Part shown: one piece after another, positions 1 through 6,363 of the stretch
Layout: each line of letters starts with the position of its first letter
How positions within the stretch are numbered: position 1 is the stretch's first letter
DNA from: an uncultured Peptococcaceae bacterium
GTDB taxonomy: Bacteria > Bacillota > Peptococcia > Peptococcales > Peptococcaceae
Assembly: GCA_902492275.1 (NCBI GenBank)
Contig: CABUKW010000159.1
Coordinates: 1 to 6,363 of the forward strand
Direction of reading: 5' to 3'
Length of the DNA: 6,363 nt
Translations under genes and position numbers: made by a program
Notes under the pieces: model-generated
Seen by the model: only the letters and a program-made list of their open reading frames with translations
Told to the model about the DNA's origin: nothing
The model's database searches: none

Positions 1-1
1 T

Positions 2-442
2 GGTTTTACCGATATTACAAATCGTCCAGAAATTGCAGAGGCTCAGCAGTTCTACAGCAGTTTATTAGAACGAAGAGAAGGCGCTTCCTGGAAAGAATTA
101 AATTTGGCTTTGCAGCAAATTATGGACGATTATACCAACACCAATAAAACCCGCTCGGAAACAATTCTGAAAGCAGGTTTAACCTATCTCAATCATTTGG
201 AAGTAGAAGCGCGTCAGGCTGTGAAATGCAGCAACGCCCACGAATTGATGCGGGCGTTGGAGTCCTTTGATTTACTGATGATGGGCAAGCTGGTGATTGT
301 ATCTGCCTTAGAACGCAAGGAATCCAGAGGGCCCCATCGCCGCTCCGATTACACCTTCACCAATCCATTGATGAACAATAAGTTTGTCACAGTGAAAAAG
401 GTGGCTGGTGTACCAACTACGGGAATTCGTAAGATATTTTAG
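2..442 (+). CDS. Fumarate reductase/succinate dehydrogenase-type flavoprotein, C-terminal part (5'-truncated by window)
   Basis: The reading frame is open from the first bases, so the gene begins upstream; 146 residues plus the stop are present. A TTG at 104 could be mistaken for a start, but the frame upstream of it is coding-like and has no ribosome site, so it is internal. The visible part matches the helical C-terminal domain of FAD-dependent fumarate reductase/succinate dehydrogenase flavoproteins. The clearest landmark is the family's ESRG-x-H-x-R-x-DY motif, at residues 107-117 of the visible part, preceded by the usual amphipathic helices (about 50-105). The FAD-binding and catalytic parts are outside the window, so substrate and electron donor cannot be judged. 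Family members reduce C=C bonds next to carboxylates (fumarate, urocanate, acrylates) or run in the oxidative direction. The next gene begins 11 bases after the stop, so the two are almost certainly co-transcribed. L-aspartate oxidase-like or APS reductase-like alternatives are less likely but not excluded. Confidence 0.85.
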   Translation, partial: GFTDITNRPEIAEAQQFYSSLLERREGASWKELNLALQQIMDDYTNTNKTRSETILKAGLTYLNHLEVEARQAVKCSNAHELMRALESFDLLMMGKLVIVSALERKESRGPHRRSDYTFTNPLMNNKFVTVKKVAGVPTTGIRKIF

Positions 443-447
443 GAGGT
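441..447 (+). promoter_or_regulatory. Strong Shine-Dalgarno overlapping the upstream stop codon
   Basis: AGGAGGT lies 6 bases before the ATG at 454 and shares its first two bases with the TAG stop of the flavoprotein gene. A ribosome terminating there would sit on this site, so translation of the two flavoenzymes is probably coupled. It also fixes the start of the OYE-like gene. Confidence 0.85.
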
Positions 448-453
448 AGAACC

Positions 454-2373
454 ATGAATGCCATTCCTCATTTATTGCAGCCGGGAAGAATCGGCAATAT
501 GGAAGTAAAAAACAGAATTATTTATGGGCCGATGACTTTTAAATTAGGCGACCATAAAGGCCGTTTAACAGAAGCAGAAGTAAATAGTATGCTGTATCGG
601 GCCAAACAGGAATATGGTCCAGGCGTGATCATTTTTCCCGGCTTGCTGGGCAGTGTAACGGGGAAACCGGTAGCGGCGATTAATTTGAATACTGACGATG
701 CCATGTTTTCTTTGATGCAGCAGACAGCCCAGTTTAAAGCATACAATGTAAGAACGGTGGCTGAAATCGGTATTTTAGGTGCGCGGGAGGACGGCGTCTC
801 TGACGGCGCCTCCAATATGAAATATCCTATCGCTTTTCGGGAGATGAGTCACGCCGAAATTCAGAATTTTGAACAGCAAATGGCCGATATGGCGGGAAGG
901 GCGAAAAAATCAGGCTTTGATGCAGTATATATTCAAACGGCGGTTAGCAAAAAAATTCTGGGCAACTTTATTTCTCCTTACACCAATCACCGCCAGGATG
1001 CATATGGCGGCAGTATAGAAAACCGGGCCCGTATTGTTATCGAAACCTTACAGGCCATGCGGGAGCAGGTAGGTGATGATTATCCGATTATTTTGGACCT
1101 ACGCGTGGATGAACTGTTGGGAGGCAAAGGCATTCAGTTGGAAGAAGGTCTTCAACTGGCCCGTTTGGTAGCGCCTTATGTAGACGCACTGACTCCTTCC
1201 GTAGGCTGTGAGTTCAGTTTGGACAACGTGTATGCAGGCTATTTTACCAAAGCCGGTTATATATTTGCATACACCAAAGCGCTAAAAGAAGCGTTGCCGG
1301 ATATGACTGTGATTGCTTGCAGCAAATTGGGCGAGCCAGCGGCAATTGAGGAAGCGGCGGCACTTGGACAATTGGATTTCGCCGAGTTGGGACGGCCTTT
1401 GTTTGTGGACCCGCAGTGGATGAATAAAGCGGTCAAAGGGGAAACAGAACAGATTATGCGTTGTATCGGCTGTCTGAATTGTTATACAGAAAGCAGCCGT
1501 AAAGAAATCTATCCGATGCAGCGCTGCTGTACAGCCAATCCGGCTAATTTGCGGGAAGACGACTATTATCAGTTAAAGCCGGCGGCGCAGGTAAAGAAAA
1601 TTTTAGTCGTGGGCGGGGGTTTAGCCGGTATGGAAGCGGCAGCCACCTTAGCGAAACGGGGACATTATGTACGGCTCTGTGAAAAGTCGGACCGGTTAGG
1701 CGGGCAATTTTATGTAGCTAGCCAAGAAGCAGAAAAAGTGGATTATCGTACCTTAATTCCCCATAAGCAGATGGTTTTGGAACAGTCCGGCGCAGAAGTT
1801 TGTCTGCAAACGGTTGTGGACCACGCCTATTTAGAGGCATACGCTCCAGACATTGTGGTGTTGGCCACAGGTGCTGTGCCGAAAGCCTTGCCCTATCAGG
1901 ACACCGCCCATGTCAACATTGTACAGGGCAACGATGTCATTTTAGACCAGGCAAACGTGGGAGAACGGGTAGTCGTCATCGGTGGACGGTTTATCGGTTT
2001 AAGCGTTGCCACCAAGTTGGCGATGCAGGGAAAACAAGTGTCAGTGGTAGATATGGTTGAGATGGGCAAAGGGGCCAATCCCCGGTTAATCAAATATTAT
2101 AATCAGAAATTAATTGCCCATCGGGCCTGCCTGTATCCGAACAGTCCAGTATTGGATATTTCTGATGCTGGTGTAGAGATTTTGCACATGAATTTTCCAG
2201 TGACCCTGCCGGCAGATACTGTGGTGCTGGCTATCGGAACCAAGCCGGTGGATACCTTAAAAGATGATTTAGAAGCATTGCACATTCCCTATGTCTGTAT
2301 CGGCGATTGCAAACGCATTGGCGATGCCTTATATGCCGTGCGGGACGGTGCAGAGGTGGGAAGAATGCTGTAA
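454..2373 (+). CDS. OYE-family NADH:flavin oxidoreductase / 2,4-dienoyl-CoA reductase-like (FMN, Fe-S, FAD)
   Basis: A 639-residue protein with the architecture of 2,4-dienoyl-CoA reductase (FadH, about 670) and its gut-anaerobe relatives such as BaiCD, BaiH and BilR. Order: FMN-binding TIM barrel about 5-330 (opening PGRIG..VKNR at 10-21; SPYTN-x-R-x-DAYGGS at 174-187; phosphate-side ELGRPLF at 311-317); Fe-S cysteines C337, C340, C343 and C358 or C359; FAD Rossmann motif GGGLAG at 387-392 with E410 closing the second strand; ATG motif 471-473; an inserted NAD(P) domain from about 505; and a final FAD motif CIGD at 615-618. D533 at the end of the NAD(P) domain's second strand suggests NADH rather than NADPH (inference). 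Oddities: the barrel lacks the usual Q-L-x-H and H-x-x-H/N residues, and the NAD(P) motif reads GGRFIG. Family chemistry is hydride transfer from NAD(P)H through FAD, Fe-S and FMN to a C=C bond. Exact substrate unknown; no gene symbol is justified. The stop is a tandem TAATAA. Confidence 0.92.
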   Translation: MNAIPHLLQPGRIGNMEVKNRIIYGPMTFKLGDHKGRLTEAEVNSMLYRAKQEYGPGVIIFPGLLGSVTGKPVAAINLNTDDAMFSLMQQTAQFKAYNVRTVAEIGILGAREDGVSDGASNMKYPIAFREMSHAEIQNFEQQMADMAGRAKKSGFDAVYIQTAVSKKILGNFISPYTNHRQDAYGGSIENRARIVIETLQAMREQVGDDYPIILDLRVDELLGGKGIQLEEGLQLARLVAPYVDALTPSVGCEFSLDNVYAGYFTKAGYIFAYTKALKEALPDMTVIACSKLGEPAAIEEAAALGQLDFAELGRPLFVDPQWMNKAVKGETEQIMRCIGCLNCYTESSRKEIYPMQRCCTANPANLREDDYYQLKPAAQVKKILVVGGGLAGMEAAATLAKRGHYVRLCEKSDRLGGQFYVASQEAEKVDYRTLIPHKQMVLEQSGAEVCLQTVVDHAYLEAYAPDIVVLATGAVPKALPYQDTAHVNIVQGNDVILDQANVGERVVVIGGRFIGLSVATKLAMQGKQVSVVDMVEMGKGANPRLIKYYNQKLIAHRACLYPNSPVLDISDAGVEILHMNFPVTLPADTVVLAIGTKPVDTLKDDLEALHIPYVCIGDCKRIGDALYAVRDGAEVGRML

Positions 2374-2429
2374 TAATTTGAAGCAATATACTATGTGGAA
2401 GAGGAAGCTAGAGGGAGTGAGGATTTTCT

Positions 2430-3851
2430 ATGAGTGATGAAGTTGTATGCGTGCGAAAAGAGCGCAAAGGCTGGGTTTCGTATGCTGTACTGGCAGTCAG
2501 TGTGCTATTTTATCTGCTGTTCACACGGTTAAGCATCCCTGGTTTGGAAACAGTGGGGCAAAAAGCGTTTGCATTTACAATTGTAGTGATATTGCTATTA
2601 GTATTTGAGGTGTTTCCAATCGGGATAACATCAGTTTTGGCGGTGTTGACAGCTCCATTACTGGGAATTATCAGCCAAGCGGATGCATTTGCTAATTTTA
2701 TAAGTGGTTCTGTGTTTTTTGTGTTAGGTGTTTTTATTTTGGCTGTCGCATTTACGGCTACAGGTTTTGGATACCGGATGTCCTTATATGTCAGTGGCTT
2801 GTTTGGCGATAAACCCTCTATGGTACTTTTAAGTTATATGGTTGGTACCGGTGTGTTATCTTCGGTGTTGGCGGATATTCCTTCTGCTGTTATTTTTGGT
2901 GCACTGGCAATAGAAATTTTGAAGGAAAACAAGTGTCTGCCTGGATGCTCCAATTTTGGACGCTCCATTATGATAGGTATCCCAATTGCCGCTACTGTAG
3001 GAGGGATTGGTACGCCGGCTGGCGGCGCTTTGAATATCATGACAATTTCTATCTTAGAAGGAATGGGTTTTGATATAACATTTTTGAAATGGACTTTGGT
3101 ATGTTATCCCTTTGCAGCAGTGATGCTATTGGTTTGCTGGTTTGTTCTATGCAAAGTTTTTCCAGCAGAGATTGATACCGTAAAAGGATTGGAACGCTTA
3201 GAACAGAAAAAACAAGAGTTGGGCAAAATGACAGTTGCAGAAAAGAAGTATGTTTGTATTTTCATTCTTATGTTAGTGTTATGGTTTACTCAAAGTATGA
3301 CAGCAATTCCTTTATGGACAACGGCCGTTGCTGGCGTGGCGTTATTTTTCTTACCTGGAATTGGAATTTTAAAATGGAAAGAAACTGCGAAAGAAGTAAA
3401 TTATGAAATTCTCCTTTTATTAGGCGGTATGAATGTTGTGGCTTATGCCTTGAATGTAACTGGAGCTGCCAATTGGATTGCCAATAACACAATCGGCAGT
3501 GTTAGCAATTTAGCGCCGTGGCTGGTATTATTGGTGACTGTTGCAGTAGGGGTCTATACCCATTATATTATACCGTCTTCCGCAGCACAGTTGGCTGTAC
3601 TAACGCCGATTGTCTGTCTTATGGGCGCAGGCGTTGGTTTGGGTCCAGAAATTATGGCGATTGCAATTTGTCTTGCGGCCCATGTATCAACATTATTACC
3701 ATTTTCAGAACCCGTTGCTCTGACAACCTATCATTATGATTATTGGACGGCATGGGATATGATAAAGCCTTCTTTGATTTATGGAACTTTGTGGATTCCC
3801 ATTACAGTAGCGTTTTTATTATTTTATCAAATGCTGGGGCTTCTCCATTGA
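2430..3851 (+). CDS. DASS/SLC13-family anion (dicarboxylate-type) transporter
   Basis: A 473-residue integral membrane protein with about a dozen hydrophobic segments (for example 15-31, 44-62, 94-112, 130-147, 221-241, 273-288, 293-311, 325-343, 361-378, 386-403, 446-468) and one charged cytoplasmic-type linker at 249-273. The two-half layout, the GGIGTPAGGALN segment at 191-202, the HYIIPSSAAQLA segment at 378-389 and the C-terminal HVST..PF..P..LT region at 418-432 fit the divalent-anion:Na+ symporter family (CitT, SdcS, VcINDY). Length is normal. Members carry succinate, fumarate, malate, citrate, tartrate or sulfate; the sequence does not decide which. The start ATG follows a purine-rich GTGAGGA at 2417-2423. 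The gene is 56 bases after the OYE-like gene with no terminator between, so it is probably in the same operon and may import the acid those enzymes reduce (inference). No clear terminator follows it. Confidence 0.9.
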   Translation: MSDEVVCVRKERKGWVSYAVLAVSVLFYLLFTRLSIPGLETVGQKAFAFTIVVILLLVFEVFPIGITSVLAVLTAPLLGIISQADAFANFISGSVFFVLGVFILAVAFTATGFGYRMSLYVSGLFGDKPSMVLLSYMVGTGVLSSVLADIPSAVIFGALAIEILKENKCLPGCSNFGRSIMIGIPIAATVGGIGTPAGGALNIMTISILEGMGFDITFLKWTLVCYPFAAVMLLVCWFVLCKVFPAEIDTVKGLERLEQKKQELGKMTVAEKKYVCIFILMLVLWFTQSMTAIPLWTTAVAGVALFFLPGIGILKWKETAKEVNYEILLLLGGMNVVAYALNVTGAANWIANNTIGSVSNLAPWLVLLVTVAVGVYTHYIIPSSAAQLAVLTPIVCLMGAGVGLGPEIMAIAICLAAHVSTLLPFSEPVALTTYHYDYWTAWDMIKPSLIYGTLWIPITVAFLLFYQMLGLLH

Positions 3852-3887
3852 ATGTTTGTAATATTCAAGAAAATCGTGAGGGAAATC

Positions 3888-3896
3888 TGTTATAAT
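3888..3896 (+). promoter_or_regulatory. Extended -10 promoter (TGnTATAAT)
   Basis: TGT followed by a perfect TATAAT at 3891-3896 gives an extended -10 element in the 86-base gap before the DUF169 gene. No good -35 box sits at 16-18 bases; TTCAAG at 3864 is too far (21 bases). Extended -10 promoters often tolerate a weak -35. Transcription would start near 3903. This suggests the DUF169 gene can be expressed separately from the transporter. Confidence 0.55.
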
Positions 3897-3918
3897 AAAA
3901 TTAGGATGAAATCAGTGA

Positions 3919-3928
3919 GAGAAAGGTG
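3919..3928 (+). promoter_or_regulatory. Ribosome binding site deciding the DUF169 start
   Basis: The purine run GAGAAAGGTG ends 9 bases before the ATG at 3938. A GTG at 3926 in the same frame lies within this run and has no well-placed site of its own, so the ATG at 3938 is the better start. Confidence 0.6.
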
Positions 3929-3937
3929 TGCGTTTCT

Positions 3938-4699
3938 ATGAAAAGTGAATTGTGTGCAAAATTGCAATTACAATGGGAGCCGGTGGCCATTTCCTTTACC
4001 GATGGAAAGCCGGAGCAGGCGGTACAATTTGAAAAGGGCAAACGGGGCTGTGTGGCATCTATGCTTGTGGCTGCTGCATCTAAGGGTATCGTGGCTGCCT
4101 TTGATGAAGAAACCTATGGTTGCGCAGGCGGTGGAGTGGGCTTGTGTTTTGGCAATGCTTTTCAAAAGAAAAATCACCCGACAAAGGCGTTGCTTTCCAC
4201 TGGCGATGAAGCGCTGGCGCAGTTGGGACAGACTTATACGCGCAGTTTGGGCAGGGGTGAACGATTTTTTGCCACGCCGGAATTGGTAGAGGCGTGGCAA
4301 AATCAACTTCCCTTTACAGAAACGCCGCAAAAATATGTAATATTTCAACCGCTGTCCATGGTAGCAGCAGAGGAAAAGCCGGATTTAATCTGTATGTTTG
4401 CCAATCCCGACCAACTTTCAGCGTTGGTGATTCTCTCCGGTTTTTATCGGGGCAAATCGCTGAATGTGGTGGCGCCTTTCGCCTCTGCCTGTCAATCGAT
4501 TTTACTGGCCTATCAGCAAATCGGAAATGAGATGCCGCATGGCGTTTTGGGCTTCTTTGATATTTCACAGCGTGCAGGCATTCCCAAAGAATTGCTGAGT
4601 TTCACAGTTCCTTTTGCCATGTTTCAGGAGTTGGAAATTGCTGCGCCCGAAGGTTGTTTGACAACACCGGTGTGGGAAAATCTTGCAAAGCGTCTGTAA
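3938..4699 (+). CDS. DUF169-family protein (COG2043), function unknown
   Basis: A 253-residue soluble protein, with no signal peptide or membrane segment. I recognise the DUF169 pattern: an N-terminal 'L-x-L-x-x-x-PVA' opening (9-17), a GC-x-S segment (C38), a YGC-x-GG segment (C62) followed closely by GLCFG (C70), a central 'VIFQPL' strand (134-139), an ASAC segment (C185) near a helix, and the late F-DIS-x-R motif (207-212) leading into a 'F-x-VPF-x-MF' stretch (222-229). The spaced cysteines C38, C62, C70 and C185 could bind a metal or Fe-S cluster or act in thiol chemistry, but this is inference; the family has no settled function that I know of. The start is the ATG at 3938 rather than the in-frame GTG at 3926, because of the ribosome site. 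The gene lies 86 bases after the transporter with its own likely promoter, and ends before a strong terminator. A link with the redox genes is possible from proximity only. Confidence 0.82.
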   Translation: MKSELCAKLQLQWEPVAISFTDGKPEQAVQFEKGKRGCVASMLVAAASKGIVAAFDEETYGCAGGGVGLCFGNAFQKKNHPTKALLSTGDEALAQLGQTYTRSLGRGERFFATPELVEAWQNQLPFTETPQKYVIFQPLSMVAAEEKPDLICMFANPDQLSALVILSGFYRGKSLNVVAPFASACQSILLAYQQIGNEMPHGVLGFFDISQRAGIPKELLSFTVPFAMFQELEIAAPEGCLTTPVWENLAKRL

Positions 4700-4732
4700 A
4701 TTATACAATTACAACAGAGTTTTAAAAGGTTA

Positions 4733-4785
4733 TAAAAATAAAAAGAACCCTTTGCACCATCGACTGCAGAGGATTCTTTTTTATT
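4733..4785. terminator. Bidirectional rho-independent terminator
   Basis: Arms 4741-4756 and 4765-4780 pair over 16 positions with one mismatch and one G-U wobble, around an 8-base loop. The + strand runs out into TTTTTT-ATT; the - strand runs out into a T-rich tract (CTTTTTATTTTTA). It lies in the 112-base gap between the convergent DUF169 and SLH-GH18 genes, so it can stop transcription from both sides. The rest of the gap (4700-4732 and 4786-4811) shows nothing. Confidence 0.87.
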
Positions 4786-4811
4786 GGGCTAAGAACGTAA
4801 AATTTGATGTT

Positions 4812-6362
4812 CTACTGCACTGCCGTGGTTAGTGTGTGCCAAATATTGAGCCCTGTGTTGCTATCGGTGGGGATGGTACCCAAACGCCAGATAGAAAGTC
4901 CCCGTAATCCTAAAAGACGGGCCAGCTCTGCTTTGGCGGCTACCGATTGCTCGTTTTCAAACCAGAGAATGTTCTGGGTTTGGTCGGTGTTGTCGGTGTA
5001 ACTGGCGTAAGGATTATAGCTGTAATTGGGATAGATGATTTCACAGCCGGTGGCAAGACGGGCGCTGACTGCGGCATAGGAAGGCCGGTACGGCGTATTG
5101 TTGATGACGGCGCCGTTTTGCAGCTTCCACTGTACCGTATCCATGGAGATGCCTAACAATAATTTATCGGCGGAAATTCCACCGTTCAGGCAGGCTCGTA
5201 TTGCACTGTATACCTGATTGAGCGGCGACATGGGCGTTTGGGTATAGCCCTGGGCCATCTCGCTTTCCGTGAGCGCTTTGGCGTCAAAATCGTAGGCCAT
5301 CAGGATAACTCGGTCTGCCAACTGACCGATGGCGGCATAATCGTAACCGTCATAGTAAGCGGAACCGTTTAGCACTGGATGGATGGCCACATAAATTGGT
5401 TGCGCGCCCATAATTGCTCGCAGCTCCTGTAAAAAGGCGGTGTAATTGGCCTTTTGTCCGGCGCGCAGAGATTCAAAATCCAGCACGACACCGTCAAAGC
5501 TGGCGGTTTGTCCATCTCTGCCGCTGCTGGCAACTGCTGCAGCAATGGCACTGGCCGCTTCGCTGCGTAAGGCCGGTTGGGAGAGGATTTGTGTTAATAG
5601 GCCGTTGTTATCGTCGGCATAAACGGAAAGCAGTGCTTTTCCGCCCGTATTGCGGACTGTCTGCAGCGGTTCCGTGAAGCCTGCTGGAATGTTATATTCG
5701 TTTTGTCCTGTGGAACTGGTGTTGACTGCGGCATGGCCATCGTTTAGGGTGAGTCTGGCCCAGCCAAAGCCAGTGCTGTCCAGTCGGGAGAGAAAGTTGC
5801 TCTGTGAAGCGGAAGAGATGGCATAGAACCCGTGCAGCTCGTCCAATTGCTTTTCATTGGTATGATACAGCCGCACCAACATGGCGGCGGCCTGCTCTCT
5901 AGTAGCGGTGGCGTCGGGCGCAAAGCTGGCAGCGCTCATACCGCCGGCCAATCCTAAATCGTTGGCCAGCGTGATAAATCCTTTCCGCGAAGATACATCG
6001 GGAAAAGGGCAATCTATGCTGTTTAATTGGTTGCCTAATTCATAAAAACCCAGCGCGCCCACCATCATTTCCGTCATTTCGGCCCGGGTGATGGGATCGT
6101 TGGGACGAAAGGCGCCGGTCTGGCTGGTAACATGATTGGCTGCCATGGCATTTAAGGTGCCGTAATACCAGGCGTTGGAATCGGTGTTATCGGTATAGGC
6201 CTGTGGATAACTGCCGTTATAGCCTTCTATTTTAGCGATAAAAGCGGCAAACTGGGCCCGGGTAATGGTTTGTCCCAAGCCAAATTGATTGTCGCCGATG
6301 CCGTCAGAAAAGCCCAAGGTTCGTAATTCTTCTACTGCCGACGCGGCCCAATGGTCAGAGGG
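4812..6362 (-). CDS. SLH-domain surface protein with C-terminal GH18 (YaaH/SleL-type) domain, 5'-truncated by window
   Basis: The frame is open to the window edge, so the N-terminus (including any signal peptide) is missing; 516 residues remain. The TTG at 6317 is internal: the residues before it (DHWA..AVEELR) are the start of an SLH repeat. Using visible-part numbering: SLH 1 about 3-48 (ITRAQ at 33-37), SLH 2 about 56-108 (ITRAE at 91-95), SLH 3 about 120-167 (ATREQ at 153-157), then a GH18 barrel about 175-510. The barrel carries the catalytic DG-x-x-x-D-x-E motif as DGVVLDFE at 290-297 (acid E297), the MAYD strand at 355-358, a WFE segment at 467-469 and the closing SIW (W492). The SLH repeats would anchor the protein to secondary cell-wall polymer; the GH18 domain probably acts on N-acetylglucosamine-containing glycans such as peptidoglycan, as in spore-cortex/cell-wall hydrolases YaaH and SleL. 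Chitinase activity is less likely from the motif style. It converges on the DUF169 gene and is not part of the redox cluster. Confidence 0.92.
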   Translation of the reverse strand, partial: PSDHWAASAVEELRTLGFSDGIGDNQFGLGQTITRAQFAAFIAKIEGYNGSYPQAYTDNTDSNAWYYGTLNAMAANHVTSQTGAFRPNDPITRAEMTEMMVGALGFYELGNQLNSIDCPFPDVSSRKGFITLANDLGLAGGMSAASFAPDATATREQAAAMLVRLYHTNEKQLDELHGFYAISSASQSNFLSRLDSTGFGWARLTLNDGHAAVNTSSTGQNEYNIPAGFTEPLQTVRNTGGKALLSVYADDNNGLLTQILSQPALRSEAASAIAAAVASSGRDGQTASFDGVVLDFESLRAGQKANYTAFLQELRAIMGAQPIYVAIHPVLNGSAYYDGYDYAAIGQLADRVILMAYDFDAKALTESEMAQGYTQTPMSPLNQVYSAIRACLNGGISADKLLLGISMDTVQWKLQNGAVINNTPYRPSYAAVSARLATGCEIIYPNYSYNPYASYTDNTDQTQNILWFENEQSVAAKAELARLLGLRGLSIWRLGTIPTDSNTGLNIWHTLTTAVQ

Positions 6363-6363
6363 A

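Noticed and set aside
104..442. A 112-residue ORF starting at TTG 104
   Set aside because: The frame is open to the window edge with coding-like sequence and no ribosome site precedes the TTG; it is the interior of the truncated flavoprotein gene.
2430..3851. Transporter gene looks more AT-rich than the OYE-like gene, suggesting separate acquisition
   Set aside because: A few sample lines differ, but codons for hydrophobic membrane residues (TTT, ATT, GTT, TTA) can explain it; full composition was not computed.
3852..3890. Possible terminator after the transporter gene
   Set aside because: No stable hairpin followed by a T-run could be found in this stretch, so read-through into the DUF169 gene remains possible.
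3945..4289. A 114-residue plus-strand ORF overlapping the DUF169 gene
   Set aside because: Out-of-frame shadow with no recognisable motif; the DUF169 frame shows the family pattern throughout.
3968..4348. A 126-residue minus-strand ORF inside the DUF169 gene
   Set aside because: It is fully antisense to a recognisable family protein, has no recognisable domain, and is rich in basic residues as expected of a shadow frame.
5414..5677. Plus-strand ORF of 87 residues opposite the GH18 gene
   Set aside because: Antisense shadow of the catalytic domain, with an Arg/Trp/Cys-rich composition and no ribosome site.

Overview
The window reads as a segment of an anaerobic, low-to-moderate GC Firmicutes (Clostridia- or Negativicutes-like) chromosome. 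Three things point that way: strong AGGAGG-type ribosome sites, an S-layer-homology (SLH) surface protein, and a flavin/Fe-S 'ene-reductase' gene set typical of gut-type anaerobes. The species cannot be named from the sequence. No RNA genes, insertion sequences, CRISPR arrays or phage genes were seen.

Left and middle (2-3851, + strand): three genes in a row look like one metabolic unit. The first is the C-terminal end of a fumarate reductase/succinate dehydrogenase-type flavoprotein, cut by the window edge. Next, with its Shine-Dalgarno overlapping the previous stop codon, is a 639-residue Old Yellow Enzyme (OYE)/2,4-dienoyl-CoA-reductase-type protein with FMN barrel, Fe-S cysteines and FAD/NAD(P) domains. 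Then, 56 bases on, comes a DASS/SLC13-family anion (dicarboxylate-type) transporter. The simplest reading is uptake of an unsaturated organic acid followed by flavin-dependent reduction, as an electron sink or detoxification. The substrate is unknown. The OYE-like protein has lost several residues normally used for flavin and substrate contact, which is the most interesting point in the window.

Centre right (3852-4699, + strand): after a short gap with an extended -10 promoter lies a DUF169-family protein of unknown function with several cysteines. It may be its own transcription unit.

Right (4812-6362, - strand): a convergent gene encodes a surface protein with SLH repeats followed by a glycoside hydrolase family 18 (GH18) domain of the YaaH/SleL type. 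Its N-terminus lies beyond the window. A hairpin with T-runs on both strands, between the convergent genes, probably terminates both. It is functionally unrelated to the redox cluster as far as the sequence shows.
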